A stretch of 64,000 nucleotides of DNA from Pyrus communis (GCF_963583255.1 NC_084804.1:20900061-20964060); one strand, 5' to 3'. Counted from the stretch's first letter, positions 26,986 to 40,477 are shown. The notes: generated by a model not told the origin, from the letters alone. Translations and numbers: made by a program.

Positions 26986-27483
26986 AATAGTCATTGCATT
27001 ATAGTGGGTGATAGAGTGTATCATTAGAGAATTAAAAAAAAACAAAATTGAAATCCATCAAAATCTTAGGGGTAGAGGTTGGATTTGCTATGAAAAAAAC
27101 TTACTATAAAATCACTCAAAATCTATCAAAATTCGTTCATTTGTTTTTAAATCCTTTTAAATAAGTGAAAAGTTGAATACACCTGAAATTTTTGTAGACT
27201 CACAAAAAGCACAATTGAATACTACAAGATTTTCATAGACTCTTGAGAAGTCATAAAAAGTTTTTATTCAACACATAATGACTTTTGTTGACTCTTAAAA
27301 GTATATATTGAATACAATTAGATTTGAGAGTCAAGTAAAGTCTATCAAACTCCATGTACAATACACCCTCTAGTGTAGATAATAACACCTCTTATGATTT
27401 TTGTTAGAATTTGTTTTTTCAAAACTCATATATATTGTTCATGTGAGGATTTTATATTCTTATATTCACCAACCTAAGACTTC

Positions 27484-27575
27484 TAGAGGATATGGGTTAG
27501 AAATTGGGAGTTTTAATGAAAATACCATTAGAGGATATGGGTTAGAAATTGGGAGTTTTAATGAAAATACCATAT
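27484..27575. repeat. Two-copy 45-bp direct repeat
   Basis: The unit AGAGGATATGGGTTAGAAAT...AATACCAT occurs twice without a gap and is identical as read. Because 45 is a multiple of 3, it gives a repeated 15-residue string in a short open frame with no known similarity. Confidence 0.9.
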
Positions 27576-27909
27576 CACTATTCACTTTTAATTCTAAGGA
27601 CATTTTTAGTGTGAAAAATCCATAATGGGTCAAGCTATATTTTTATTTACTCTTATGCCATTATTTCATTATCATGGTGAAGTCCACATTGATGTCTACA
27701 TTTTTGTCTAATGTTTGAATTATTGTACTTGACTTTGCATTATTGTGCTACTTTTTAATTTTTGCTAATCTGCTGCAATCTAATCACGCTTTCATCATGT
27801 TGTCAATGTTGTGCAATTCTTCTTTTGTCAAAGTGTTCCAATACTATTCATCTCCCTCTTCTAATTATGCCTTTCTTTATCTATCTTCTTAAATCTTTTA
27901 TTTTGTATT

Positions 27910-28856
27910 TGTAGATATGTAGATTTCGTTGTATACAAATGATGCATCACAAAGTTTCATGTGGCATATGACTCATCACAGATGGATAAGTCATCAATGA
28001 CATGTGGCATAAATCAAGCAAGGGAAGTATAAAACATTCCCAAAAGTCAGCTCAAAGGAGAAAACTCCCGTAAATTTGGCAAAAGGGTCCAAATTGATCC
28101 TAAAATCGGAAAGAAAGTTAAGGCATCTTCATAAAACAAGCAAGAATTGAAGAAGATTGCTCACAAAATAGGCAACAAAGCCTATAAATTTTGGCCAACG
28201 GAGTAAAGGGGGCTGAAATTAAGACACAAAGCATGCCTAAATTCTTTCATGGACAAATTAGGACACAAATCAAAGCTAAATCCACCCAAAGGCAAGCTTT
28301 GAGAAGCCTATAAATACAAGGTCCTTTCACAAGTATAGGGGTCGAAAATTATACACACTGAGAAGAACCGCTACACAAATCTTTGAAGACTAATACGCTG
28401 CCGAAGCTCTCTTTGAAGAACGTACAACCAAAGCTGAAACTTTCTTTCAACCAAAGCCGAAGCAGTCATTTGAAGAATCAACAAGCACTTGTGCTGATTC
28501 CTTCAAGACTTTGTTGCAAGCTCAAAACTTGTAAAGACATTCGTTTCAAGATCAAGTCACCAAGACCCTTGGAATCAACAAAATCCTGCATCAACATCAT
28601 CCTTTGCCGCAACTTTAAGGTGAAGACCATACACACATCGTTTCAAGCTTAAAACTTAAAGCAATTGTTCAAATCGTTCATCTGTGATCAAGTCATTACA
28701 ACCCTTGGATCAACAACCTACGCATCGACATGAAATGTGAAGATTGAATAAGAGGAAAATTGTAAACAGAGATTGTAACCTACAAATTCAAATCCATACA
28801 AATCTACTTTGTACACATGTTCTAGTTTCATTCGTTGCAGAATTTTCGTGTTTACA
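27910..28856 (+). mobile_element. Solo LTR of the gypsy-1 family
   Basis: It begins TGTAGATATG and ends TTTTCGTGTTTACA, collinear with the 964-bp LTR at 7433-8396, including the TATAAATACAAGG motif. No internal sequence adjoins either end. The flanking 5-mers GTATT and ATAAT do not match, so it may not be a simple LTR-LTR recombination product. Confidence 0.85.
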
Positions 28857-30658
28857 ATAATACATATTTGATGTTTTTCCTTTGAAATTTTGAGGCTTTT
28901 AGTAGGGTTGATGACAAACGTTTGTCTTGCTGTAAATATATATCTCTTCTTCTTCTACTACTAATATCATCTCGTACTTCAAATCTTCAAACTCATCTAA
29001 AACTAACATTTAGATTCCTCGATATCTCAAAATATTTTTGTATGAAGAAGTCCATCTATATGGTGATATAGAGGATATCTCAAAATATATCTCTAGCTTC
29101 CTCCTTGTGCATATTCATATACCAATCTGGATGACTACTTATAAGACTTATACAAATTTCTTTTCATTCTTCTAAATAATCTTCTGCCACTATCTTAAGC
29201 TTTTAAGGAAATGATTCTAATTGAGAACTATGTTTAATGAATATTTTTTTCAAGATAGCAAAACTCTAATTGTAAGGCTAAGGTAACTTATACTACATTT
29301 GCTGCTTTTGATGCTCATAACTAAAATGACATGGTCTAAAATCTTTCATATTAATCCTGACTAAAGTTATGCAAATTTCTGGTTTACAAATACAATTCTC
29401 TATAATATCACAAAGATATGGTGGATTTATCTTTGTAATAATATCCATTCCTGTTTTGGATCAAAGATGTATTGATACAAAGCACATTATAATTGTAATT
29501 GTAGTTGTATCTCTTTTATGGACTGTGAAGGTCTGCTCAAGATTTCATTTTGCATATCTGGTGGCATTATTCTTAATTTTGCTTTTGAAATTTTTTCTAA
29601 TAAGATATCTTCTATTAAGTCTAATGGTATAATCATAAGATCTTTCATATCTCTCTTATGTTGTTTTATTTGTCTGATGCTACTCCATTTCAATATCTTC
29701 TCAATTTTAATCTCTCCCTCTTCTATAGCTCCTTAGTCTCTTGTTCTATGGGTTCAGTAACCTCTTTTTCTTTATTCTTAAGCTGATCAATTTATATGCC
29801 TATTTTTAATTCTTTATTTATTTATTATGGCGTTACTTGCCTTTTGCTGCATTCTAAGAGATTGGAGTTCTTGGTTCATTTTGGTAAACTGCTTAAACAA
29901 TGCCTCATGATCTTTATAAAGTATTTGAAGGCTATTTTCAAGTGAATGAATATGATGCTGACTGTGATGGAAATTAAAATTAAAACTAGCAAACTCTTGT
30001 TCTAAAGCTCTGACAACAAATTCAAAGAGCAAGGCTCGGTTAAATGGTTAGATAGCCATCATAACAACTAGACATAAAACCTCATACATGGAACTTAACA
30101 TGTTTTAGCATGACAACCACTCATAATGCAGGTATAAGGCCTTCAAGGCTAAACTTAAAGGTACGAAAAACTCAGAGGTACCCTAGTTAATGTCTAGTTA
30201 TTTGTATGGCAAACATTCAATTATAATAGAGTGCTCGAACAAAGTATGCCAGTCAGTTTAGCAAGTTATTAATACAACTACAATAGTGTTTCTCAATTTT
30301 GGACTAGAAGTATAATTAAACAAACATACTAAAAGAAAAAAAAGAAAAAAAACTTACTTAAGACTGGAGAATTGCTTGAATATGTACCCTTGCTCTTTTA
30401 TTGATATACAAAAGATGATAACAAAGAGTGTTTACAAAGATGAAAGTTTACAAAAAGGAAAGGAAGGCTTCGAATGCTCTGTGGGTTGAAGTGTTTTATG
30501 TTGTAGTCGTGTGTTTACAATGAAAGAAAGCCTCTGTTATACACATGAATGAGGATATTATTGTACAAAAAGTCTTTACAAATGAATGGTGTGGATGTTT
30601 CCTTAGGTACTTATCTACTTTTTTGATGATTTGTCATTGTTTTTGAATCTGCTGAAAG
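28857..30658 (-). other. Possible remnant of a reverse-transcribing element, unrecognised
   Basis: On the minus strand, a leader-like stretch with AATAAA near 30400 is followed by a degenerate TGTCAGAGCTTTAG near 30010, which resembles a tRNA-Met primer site. Next comes a coiled-coil-like reading frame (30032-29814, rich in Leu, Gln and His) and a second frame (29693-29487, containing PLDLIEDILLEK and PPDMQNEILSRPSQS). No RT or protease motif is readable. It could be an LTR retrotransposon or an endogenous pararetrovirus fragment; the order of parts is the only support. Confidence 0.3.
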
Positions 30659-31240
30659 TGTCGACATTGATCGAGAAAAATATGGAGGCGACACATGGAT
30701 TCTTGGGTAAAAAGATAAAATTACCCTCGAGGCACACCAGAACTCCTACGCACAAACAAGGGACAATCACGACTCAATCAAGGTCAAAAGTGATCAAAAT
30801 AGGTATTTATTCAAAACCTATTTCATCAATCCTCATCAAATCCTCCCCACAATGTAACTCCCAAATTATTTCTTCCAAATTATATTAATTAGCTAATTAA
30901 TTGATTTATCACTCAATTAATTTATTAATTAGCCAATTGATTGTAATTAACACCAAAAAACACCTATTGTGGCGGGTCTCCATTCTCCTAATAGGCCCGA
31001 CCACACCCCTATATATAGCCCCTTATTTTCTCCAAAACCTAATTCCAACGCTTTTGCTAAATTCACCAAATATCTATAAGCACTTTTCCCTTAAATTCTA
31101 ACTTTAGCATCAGAGGTTCTTCGGCCAAAGGCCCCCCATTCATTGTGGGTGCGTGAAGCTCTTGGTTTTGACCTAAGGTGTTAATTGTTTTGTAGGTGCA
31201 ATTTTGTCCAAGAAGAATAATGCGGAAATTTGCATCCACA
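30659..31240 (+). repeat. 5' LTR of gypsy-2
   Basis: Collinear with 40478-41039 from about ATCGAGAAAAATATGGAGGC to TTTGCATCCAC. It includes a TATATATAGCCCC promoter-like motif near 31010. The first dozen bases differ from the 3' copy. Confidence 0.85.
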
Positions 31241-32526
31241 AATTGGTGCTTTCATTGAGAGCTTGAGTCACACACTCGTAGAAGACTCCCTTATTCAAGG
31301 TTTTTTGTTTTCTTGTTCATTTGTAGATTTTTCGTACATTCTTATTCTTGGAATTTTTATTTCTAAAAATTCCTTGATAAAACATAAAAGAAAAGTACAA
31401 TGGCAAGAGATTCGGAAACCTCGACGAACATAAATTCCAATGTTCAAGAATTAGGACCGCGGCGATCTACAAGGCTCAACACAATGATGAGTGGAGCGGC
31501 ACCAACCCCATAAGGCACCACCATAGCAACCAACACGGTGGCTACCCTCGACAAAACCCTTGGCGCCAAGGCCACGGCCTAAGTTGTGCCACTTCAAGCT
31601 TCAAGGGCCCAAGCCCTAGACGAGCTGGCCAAACCCAACACGAGCCCTAGCCTCACACCCATATGCGCTACACACCAAGCAACCCACTCCCGTGGCCTAG
31701 CATGCTCCTATGGCCCAACCCACTCTTGTGGCCTTTTAGGCAGTTCTTATCGGTCCAAGATCGGTTCAACCGTCCCAGCTTCAAATTTTTGGGCCTACGA
31801 TTAAACCGGGGGCCTTTTCACCACGCTTCTACTGCTCAAGGAGGTGTATTCCTTCCAAGCTCTTCCAATCCGAATGGCGAATAACACTTGTCTATACAAG
31901 TCATAAAGTTAACAAGCGTTCTTGCATAGCAGACGACCTTGGTGAATTAACTCTTGCAGTGTGCCGAGATCTAACATGCCTTAGACTAGGTATCTAGAAG
32001 TAGGACAAGGGCAAACAAGGAACCCTCCAGCAGCATCTTGGCAAGCAGCCACTTGACCAACCATGACTTGAGCGTTCGGGCAGTGTACACTCTCGATTGG
32101 CCCTTCGAGATAACATATACTCCCGTGTTAGCGCGTGGAGGAACATGCATTATCGACTAGGTCCACAGACGAGCATACACTTATAGTTGGGGCCACAGTC
32201 CGATAATCAACATAAGTAGCCTTCCAGGTAAAGTGTTCATTCGTGGTTAAGCTCGCAAGAAGTATCTTTCACATCATATCAGAGTAGGCAACACGATTAA
32301 CGGAGAGAAACAGTCACACAATCCAGTTCAAGTTTAACCAGCAACCTGTGAAGAATTCCCTCACTTGCTAGGAACGAACCACATAGGCTACCGTCGTAGC
32401 ATAGACGAGCCGAACAAGTAAAATAGTATCCTAGACTGGCAGGTCAAGATCGGGGGTAGCCGAGAGCTCCACTACCCCCAACGAAGACAAATTCAGGAAG
32501 AGGTAGAGAGTCTCTTAAACGAGCGA

Positions 32527-34060
32527 TTGCACGATTTCCAATGCGATGAAGTTGCCGATGAAACATTACAACGGAACATGACCAATATGAACAGGTCACC
32601 ATTCAAGGACGAGATCGAGCAGGCAGAGCCTCTATGCAAGTTTAGCATACCACCATTTCACATCTTTCAAAGGAGACGAAGATCTGGAGAAGCATTTAAA
32701 GCACTATCAAAGCATGATGGTCCTTTATCGGAACAACGATGCCCATATGTGCAAGATATTCGCCACCACTTTACAACGCGAGGCACAAGATTGGTTTCAT
32801 ACTCTACCGCCATGATCCATCCAGAGTTTTGATGATCATTCCTTGGTTTTCACCAAAGAATACTCATCCTACCGCTCGATCAAGAAAAATGCTCCGTGAC
32901 TACATGAAGATTCAAAGCAAAGAAGGCGAAGATAGTCAGATGCGATGACTCGATAGCAAGTGCAGTCTTCCAAAAAAGACTCCCAGTAAACCACCCACTG
33001 TTTGGAGAATTTATCATGAAAAAAGACCTAACTCTGGCAGACTCTTTCGTTCTGGCAAAGAGGCATGGTAGACAAGGCACCTGAGTAGCCTTGAAAAGAG
33101 TCGGCAGTGGCTTAAAGGAATGAGGATGGGAAACAATACAACAAAAGTAGGTAGAAGGCTAAGCGTAGGGACAGAACCACAACAAAAGAAGGCTCGACGA
33201 CCAAGAACTACTTTAAGTTCTAAATCTCGATCCACCAAATCCTTCGCGACATCAAGAATGAGCCATGGTTTAAGTTGTCAAAAAAATCAAAAGGAGATAC
33301 TTCCAAGTTGGATCACACCAAGTACTACGTATTCCATCGAGGTCCAAGTCACATAATCGACGACTGTTATACTAGGAAAAGCTACCTAGAGAAGCTCGTG
33401 AAAGAAGGCAAGGTCAACATATACTTGGACAAGTCGGCTGCGCAGCCTAGAACGTATGCAGACACCGACAAAGAGCCATCAACCAAGATGATTCAAATTA
33501 ATGGCATCTTCACCGAATTAGAGCACTTGGGGGCCATCAAAAATTTAAAGAAAAGGAAGATCCAGCAGGCCCTACTAGTTTCACAAGTCCAAGCAGTCGA
33601 CACTCATCCTGGACCCATCATTGGCTTCACCAAGTAAGACGCAGAATGTATCGATTTTCTACACGACGATGCACTAATAGTATATGTCCAACTAGCGCAT
33701 GTTATAGTCGACCGAATGATAGTTGACAATGGAAGTGTAGTCAACCTACTTCAACTCTCAGTAATTTAAAAGATGGGCTTGGAAAACACAATCATACGTT
33801 GAGCGGAGGTACTTACCGAATTCAAAAGGCATACCTCGACTATTATCGGCCGCATCACACTTGACGTGAAAACACCACCAATTATCTCAAAGCAGACGTT
33901 CATAATAGTAACCAACTCGTCTCCGTACAATGGGATTCTAGGAAGACCTTGGCTAATAAAGCCGGATGCCGTCACTTCCATCAAGTATCAAAAAATCCAA
34001 TTTCGCATTCCTAGAGGAAGAGTCAGAGAAATCAAATCTGACCAGTCCGCATCTCGATGA
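32527..34060 (+). pseudogene. gag-protease remnant of gypsy-2
   Basis: Gag text such as NDAHMCKIFATTLQ and AQDWFHTLPP (about 32730-32815) matches retrotransposon gag but switches frames. A Cys/His region with HRGPSHIIDDCYTRK follows (33331-33380), then a linker frame to 33637. The protease remnant has IVDNGSVVNLL (33718-33755) and the flap-side YNGILGRPWL (33925-33955). Stops interrupt both parts. Confidence 0.82.
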
Positions 34061-34165
34061 TGCATTATGCAAGTATTGAAGGAATCAAATAAGAAAACCT
34101 TTAACCCCGTAAAGGCTACCGAGGTCCAAAAGGGCGAAGAAGCTACCTAATAGCAATTACAGCAA

Positions 34166-35820
34166 GTGGATCAAGAAGATGGTGCCCAAGCAGACGAGAT
34201 AGGATGGAAACCCGAAGAGGATGCTGAGGACATCATTCTTGATCCCCAGCAGTCGAAAAAGACGGCTAGAATCAGCTCATGTCTAAGCACAATTGAGAAG
34301 AAAGAACTCACGACTTTCCTTAGGGAAAATTATGATGTCTTTGCATGGTTACCTTCCGACATGCCCGACATCGATCCTGAGATAGCTTGCCACAAGTTGC
34401 ACGTCAACCCCGTTGCTAAACCGATAATCCAAAAAAGAAGGCATTTTACACTCGAACAAGTGACGATCATCAAAGAGGAAATTGACAAGCTACTGGTGGC
34501 TAGATTCATAGAAGAGGTAGCACATTCAGCATGGCTTACCAGCATCGTGCTAGTAAAGAAGAAAGAGAAAGCCAAATGGAAGGTTTGCGTAGACTACACC
34601 GACCTCAACAAAGCATGCCCAAATGATCCTTATCCGTTCCCCCAAATCGATCTATTAGTAGATCCGACTTCTGGGAACAAGTTACTCAGTTTCTTAGACG
34701 CATACTTCGGCTACAACCAAATAGCCATGTATGAGCCCGACAAAGAGAAAACCACATTCATAATCAAGCAAGGCACATACTGCTACAAGGTCATGCCTGT
34801 TGGCCTCACAAACGTGGGAACCACTTACCAAAGGTTAGTAAACATGATGTTCAAAAAGCAAATTGGATTAACCATGGAAGTCTATGTCGATGACATCATA
34901 GTGAAGAGCAAGCAGCAGTCAGACCACATCAGCAACCTAGCAGAAACTTTCAACATCCTTAGAAAGTATAAGATGAAGCTCAATCCTGCCAAATGCACAT
35001 TTGGAGTATCTTCAGGCAGATTCTTAGGGTACTTAGTAACCCAATGAGGAATCAAAGCGCATCCCAAGCAAATCTAAGCGATCTTAGAGATGAAATCTTT
35101 AACTACCTTGAAAGAGATCCAAAGCTTGACCGGATGAACAACCGCCTTTAACCGTTTTCTCTCGCAGTCCACCGATCAATGCAAACCCTTTTTCAAGGCC
35201 ATCAAGATGGCACAACAAGACAAATGGGATGATGAGTGCGAAAAAGCTTTCCAAGACCTAAAAAGGTATCTCACATCGCCTCCTTTATTATCCAAGCTGT
35301 AAGCAGCGACTGCCAGTATTCTACACTTCTAAAGCTCTTTTCAATGCGAAAACTAGATACCCAAAGATCAAAAAATTAATTTGGCACTAGTTGTTAGGGC
35401 TTGGAAGCTCAGACCATACTTTCAAGCTTATACAGTCACCGTCATGACTCAATATCCTCTACGATCAATCTTACATGGTCCGGACGCTTCTCAACAAGTG
35501 ATGAAATGGGCGTTGGAACTTGGCTAATACAATTTAGTTTTTCGAGCTCACATGGCAATAAAGGTCCAAGCCTTGGCGGACTTCATAGTGGAATTCACGC
35601 CTAGCCTAGGCGATGCAACAGAGTGGCCCAACGACACCCCGGAAGCAGTCGAGCACACCTTAGTCGTGCCTGCTCCCCCTAATGGAAAGTTCTGGCATTT
35701 GCATGTCGATGGCCCATCCAACTACAAAGGCTCGGGAGCAAGTATGGTCCTTATCACCCCAGATGGTTCAATGCTTGAGCAAGCGACCACTCTAGGCTTC
35801 AAAACATCCAACAAGATGAT
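34166..35820 (+). pseudogene. Reverse transcriptase and partial RNase H of gypsy-2
   Basis: An open 293-codon frame (34166-35047) holds the RT palm and fingers. Landmarks are WKVCVDYTDLNKACPND, LSFLDAYFGYNQI, YCYKVMPVGLTN and the catalytic VYVDDIIVKS. A stop follows SGRFLGYLVTQ, but the same frame continues with further stops through the connection domain. RNase H begins with LHVDGPSNYKGSGA (about 35700-35740) and stops after FKTSNK, lacking its later catalytic residues. It would copy RNA into cDNA in an intact relative. Confidence 0.86.
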
Positions 35821-36360
35821 CCTCGACTATATTAAGAAATCTCTCACCGACAAAAAGGGAAAATGGCCAAACGAACTTCCTGGATGTCCATGGCATATCG
35901 CACCACTAAAAGACGAGCAACTGGTGAGACTCCTTTCTCTTTGGCATTTGGTTCAGAAGCAATCATTCATTCCAATATCATCGTGCCAAGTTTCAACACT
36001 CTACTACCAAGCATTGAGTAGAACAGTAAGGAGATGGCCATAAGCTTAGATCTGGTAGAGAAGAAGTGCAACCAGACCATCACTCGCATTGCAGCCTACT
36101 TGTATCATCTACTCTCCAATTACAACAAAAGGGCAAAGATCCAGCAGTTCCAACCCGAAGATCTAGTCCTAAGAAAGGTCTTCATCATTACCTGCATAGA
36201 AGGCTCCAAAAAGATGGATTCTATCTGGGAAGGTCCGTACAAGATCAGCAAAGTAGGCGGCAAAGACAATTAGACCCTTACCACCATGAACCAAAAAGAG
36301 ATCGAAAAACAATGGAACGTCTACAATCTAATGAAGCACCATGTATGACTTCCTATTGCA
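35821..36360 (+). pseudogene. Integrase C-terminal remnant of gypsy-2
   Basis: The text resumes at [17 protein letters not shown] after the truncated RNase H. It continues through LDLVEKKCNQTITRIAAY, YNKRAKIQQFQPEDLVLRKV and WEGPYKISKVGGK to about 36350. The HHCC finger and the DD-E core are missing. Two frames are used and stops are present. Confidence 0.82.
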
Positions 36361-37679
36361 TCAAGGCTTGAAAAAATTGAGCAACTCAACGCGCAGCACC
36401 TTGCGAACCGAAGAATATCTAGTTATTATGTAGTCTCTACTTTATAGCTAAGTTTTCATTCCTTTCGCTCGTTTTTCAATGAGGAATTCAGATGTAATTT
36501 ACAACTTGGCTTGACTACATAACTACAACAACTGATCACTCCTGCACTTCAAAAGAAGACCACACCCTTCTTAGGGACTTATCGCATGAAGGTAAACCAA
36601 TTCCCTGACACCCATATGGGTTTGCTCTCCAAAGCAGGAGGATAAACTCTACACTTTAAATATCCAGACGTGGATAAGCCAGGCTGCCTTAGTATAACTA
36701 GATGCACGATGGCTTGCACTGGGATTCTGGGAAATAACCATAATGGTCATTTTCAGAGGTTAACTAACTAAAGGATTTTGGGTATTTTGGCCTAATCTGT
36801 GGCAAACCTGGCCTTATAGACGAAGAGGGCACATAACGTTGTACGCCCTATAGATGGTTGCCCTAGAACCCTAAAGCTGCTACCGAGTGCACTAAGGTAG
36901 CCTATGGTTTCCAGAAGACCACCTATGGCTTGCCCTTCGAGTAGTAAGCAGCGCTGAACTTATACAACCACATGTTTTTGTAAGAGGCTAACAAGTTAGT
37001 GCACGTATACGAAGCTTCATCCATTGCCGACATGCTACGTAGTCGATGGGCTTCATTTCTGCCAAAGCATGGAACAATCTACACCAAGTCCTAAAATGTT
37101 GTGATACTTGCTACGTAACCTACGGAATTGGAGAAAGCCAAGGTTAACAGCCTAGTGGTTACGCGGACTTGTCTGCTTCTGTAAGTAAGGCGTTTGGCGG
37201 CCAACCCTTTGGCTAACAACTTTGCAAAGTTCTACACCAACACCTACGGCTGCATAGGCTACGCAGGCCTGTCTGTTTATAGAAAAGTAGCACGCTCGCC
37301 ACTAGTCTATAAAGCCTAAAGGTTAGGGCATGAACAAAATAAGCAAAGATGGAAAAAAGCGAAGAAAGCAAGTTTATTAAATTTTCTAGCAAAATTGATA
37401 AATGACTAGAAAAGACCAAAGGAGTTCAAGTAAAGCAAAAAGCAACAAGGAAAATCGTAAAGGTTATCTAGAAGACTACTTTTCAGCAGCTTGGACATCC
37501 CACGACTACTCAATCGCCACACCTTCAGCAGCCACGACGCTCTCAGCAATGGCACCATCCGGTGCTTCACCCCCAGCTGCCCCATCCTGGGCACCAACCT
37601 CTTTGACTACTTCACCAATAGAAGCCTCAAAAGTAAAGGCGAGCAAGTCTTCTGGAGAAATAGAGAAGGTCTCGAAGTA
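36361..37679. mobile_element. Non-coding internal part of gypsy-2
   Basis: No recognisable protein. It lies between the end of pol and the convergent antisense relic. The minus-strand 3' end of that relic probably extends to about 37480 with Ala/Glu-rich text. Nothing else was seen. Confidence 0.5.
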
Positions 37680-39807
37680 TTAACCAAAAAACTTAAAGTC
37701 AGACCACCGCCCAAAGAAATAGTCTACATAATCCAGCTTGTAGAAATCAGCTTCACTCTGAGTAAGCGAAGCCTCGAACCTAGCCTTTTCACCCTTCAAT
37801 TGTTCATTCTCCTCAAGTAGACAAGCACAGACCCACTGCAGCTCCTCCATTTCCTTCTTCAGACTGTCGTTAATCTTCAAAACACCTTGGAGTTTCAACA
37901 TTTAAGGCTCAAACCTATCAATGACCCTCTTGAAGTAGATCACTTGGTTGTAAGCAACGATTAGTTCTTCATCCTTTGCGTATGCAGCGAAGCGAAGCTC
38001 AGGGACGACACACTCAAGGTCTTGAATCTGAGGTATGTAACACTCGATCTCCTTCTCTACACTTTCATACTTTACTTGGATCGCGTCAAGCCTAGTCTTC
38101 AAATCCATGATCTCTTGAAGAGTGGTCTCAAGCTGCAGAGAAGGGGGCAGAGATATTAGACCCCTTCAAAGCAACAAGCTCAGATTCCAACTTCTTGACT
38201 TTCTTAGCCATGGAGTAAGCTTCGGCTGCCATAGTTCTTAACACTTCCTTGGCAGCCTTTGTATCCTCTTGATCAAAGAACATAGACTCGGCTACTAGAA
38301 TTGCCGTTTTTTGCATCATAGCAAGCAAAGCGGTTCTCCTACACTCGATTGTATGCTTCGCAAATGAACTTGGGCCAACAACCCCTTTAACGCCATCAAC
38401 AAACTTGACACACACATCCATGTCCTCGAGCAGATTTGGTCTAAAAAATGCACAAATCTCAGCAGCTTCCCTGGAAACAAACTTGGTGGATTTCTCACAA
38501 TTGCCCACATTAGCAGTCTCATTCTTCTCCGTAGACGAATCAGTATCTACAGCATACGGAACGGGTTTTGGCTCCACTTTAGCAGGCAAAGGCACCTTGC
38601 CATTCTTCATAGTAGCAAGCCTCTCCAAAGGTGAACCAGACTTAGCCTCAGACAAACGTTTTGACACAAATTTCAGCGCTGGAGGCACAAAGGAACTTCT
38701 ACATTGAGCAATCCTGTCAGCAATTGAACTAGCCACTTTTGGAACAGCAGGCATTGCCGGCATGGATCTAGCAGCCTCATCATTCTCACCCTTGGGATAA
38801 GTCAAGTCAATCAAAAGCTTGGGGGCAGCCGGTGAACCCTCGCAAGTAGTGGAAGAAGTCTTTGGCTTTTTCTCAACTGACATCTCTTGAGCAAGCGAGG
38901 AATGTCTCTTCTTCCCACCTTCACTTATAGTGGGCTCCACAATGGCAAACGAACGAGCTCATGCCTCCGTCTTGATCCGCTTTATCTCCTCTCTTGGGGC
39001 CAGCTCACCTTTCTCCTGACGAAGATGACTAAGTAACCAACACCACTCACGGTACTCGGAAGGGATACTCAGAGCGATATGCACTTTCTTCATGTCCCAA
39101 GAAATCTTAGGAGTTGAGCCAAATTCCAATTCTACAAAAGCAGTGGGTGACAATCAGAAAATTAAAGAACAACTTAACATAAATACAAAGCAGCCGAAAG
39201 ATTAAGCAGCTCACTTACCAGATATGAAAACCATTGGAACACATAGCTCGGGGGAAGAATCAGACAATCATTCTCCACTTATCTCCAAAGTCTCCTTGGC
39301 CTAGTCATGATCTCCCTTGCTCGAATGATCAAAGAGCTTATGGCGAGATCACATATGCCTAACTTCCTCGATGTGGCCTATGTCAAAGAAGTACCAAAAT
39401 TCGTTGATGGTTAGATCTAAGTCAAAGAATTGGCTTAGATTGAGGAATACCACCATTACGATGATCACGTTTGGAGAGCATTGAATGGGAGCACACTTCC
39501 TAGAGCAAAGTACTTCTTGAAAGAAACAAGGCAAGGGAAAGGTAAATTCCAACACAAAGTAGTAAGGGTGGAACTTAATGTCTCTCCGAGCCCCATTACA
39601 CGGCTCATGGCTGCTACCATCCTTGACACCCTTCACACGCACTCCTAACAGAATAGTGTGTCTATATGCCTCAAGGAAGTATCTAAATAAGTCATTGGAG
39701 ATAATTTTGAAATGAGCAGCCTTGAAGTAGCCAACCTTGCTCAAAGACCCGCCTTGACGATACAATGGCGACGCACCATCATCGTTCTTGTGGCTCGATG
39801 AAAACAT
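37480..39807 (-). pseudogene. Antisense spliced gene relic in gypsy-2 (transposase_28/'gypsy-type transposon' protein)
   Basis: Minus-strand translation begins MFSSSHKNDDG at 39807 and includes YYFVLEFTFPLP and FFQEVLCSRKCAPIQCSPN. This resembles the plant 'putative gypsy type transposon' domain family (PF04195-like). A canonical intron (donor GTAAGT at 39218, acceptor TTTTGTAG ending at 39132, 87 bp) joins it to EWCWLLSHLRQEKGELAPREE. Next is a 270-codon open frame (38940-38128), then coiled-coil-like segments (38108-37680) rich in Glu, Lys and Leu. Stops occur at several joints. It is carried by the element antisense to gag-pol. The molecular role of this family is unknown. Confidence 0.62.
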
Positions 39808-40477
39808 GCATGAAGAAATTCTACAAAGATGAGAAGAAGATTTGTTAGATAGTTGCTTGCAAAAAAATAAAAATAAATAAAATAAATAAAAATAAATAAA
39901 AGAAAGGAGGCCCGTGGCTCCCTAGCCCATCACCAGTAGCCCAAGCTCCAGCCGTAACACAACATCATGATGCCCTAGTGCCCAGACTCGAGGCGAAGCC
40001 ACGCCGAGCCACACACAACAACAACTTTGGCGTGGCTTCCAAGCTAACTTTTCACACCTTCTCGACCCCCGTCGAGCCAAATTTCAAGCCCCAAGGCTCT
40101 AAAAAAAAATTAAGAAGACAAGAAAAATTAATTTTTCTTACCTTGAAGTGGCATACAGACGAAGTAAGCAACGAAATACGATCCTTTTCATGGGCAAGAT
40201 GTAGAAGATTGCTAGAGGAAGGGGAATAAATATCCTCTAGCCTTCTCTTTCTTGTAGGGTAGAATAAATTGCTCTCCAAAGTTGATTTAATAATCTACTT
40301 AAGGTAGACTTAAATAGACTTTGGGAGAAATTTATTTCCTTTTCCTAGGAGGATCTAATTTCCAATTAAATAGGGAATCTACATCAAAATAAGAAACAAT
40401 CCTCTGTTTCCTAAAGCAAGAAGATCTCTACACCTGCTGCTCTTTTCTACGAGCAGCCCAACAGGTGTGGGGGCATT

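Noticed and set aside
28857..30658. Confident call of an endogenous pararetrovirus
   Set aside because: No reverse transcriptase, protease or movement-protein motif is readable; kept only as a low-confidence remnant.
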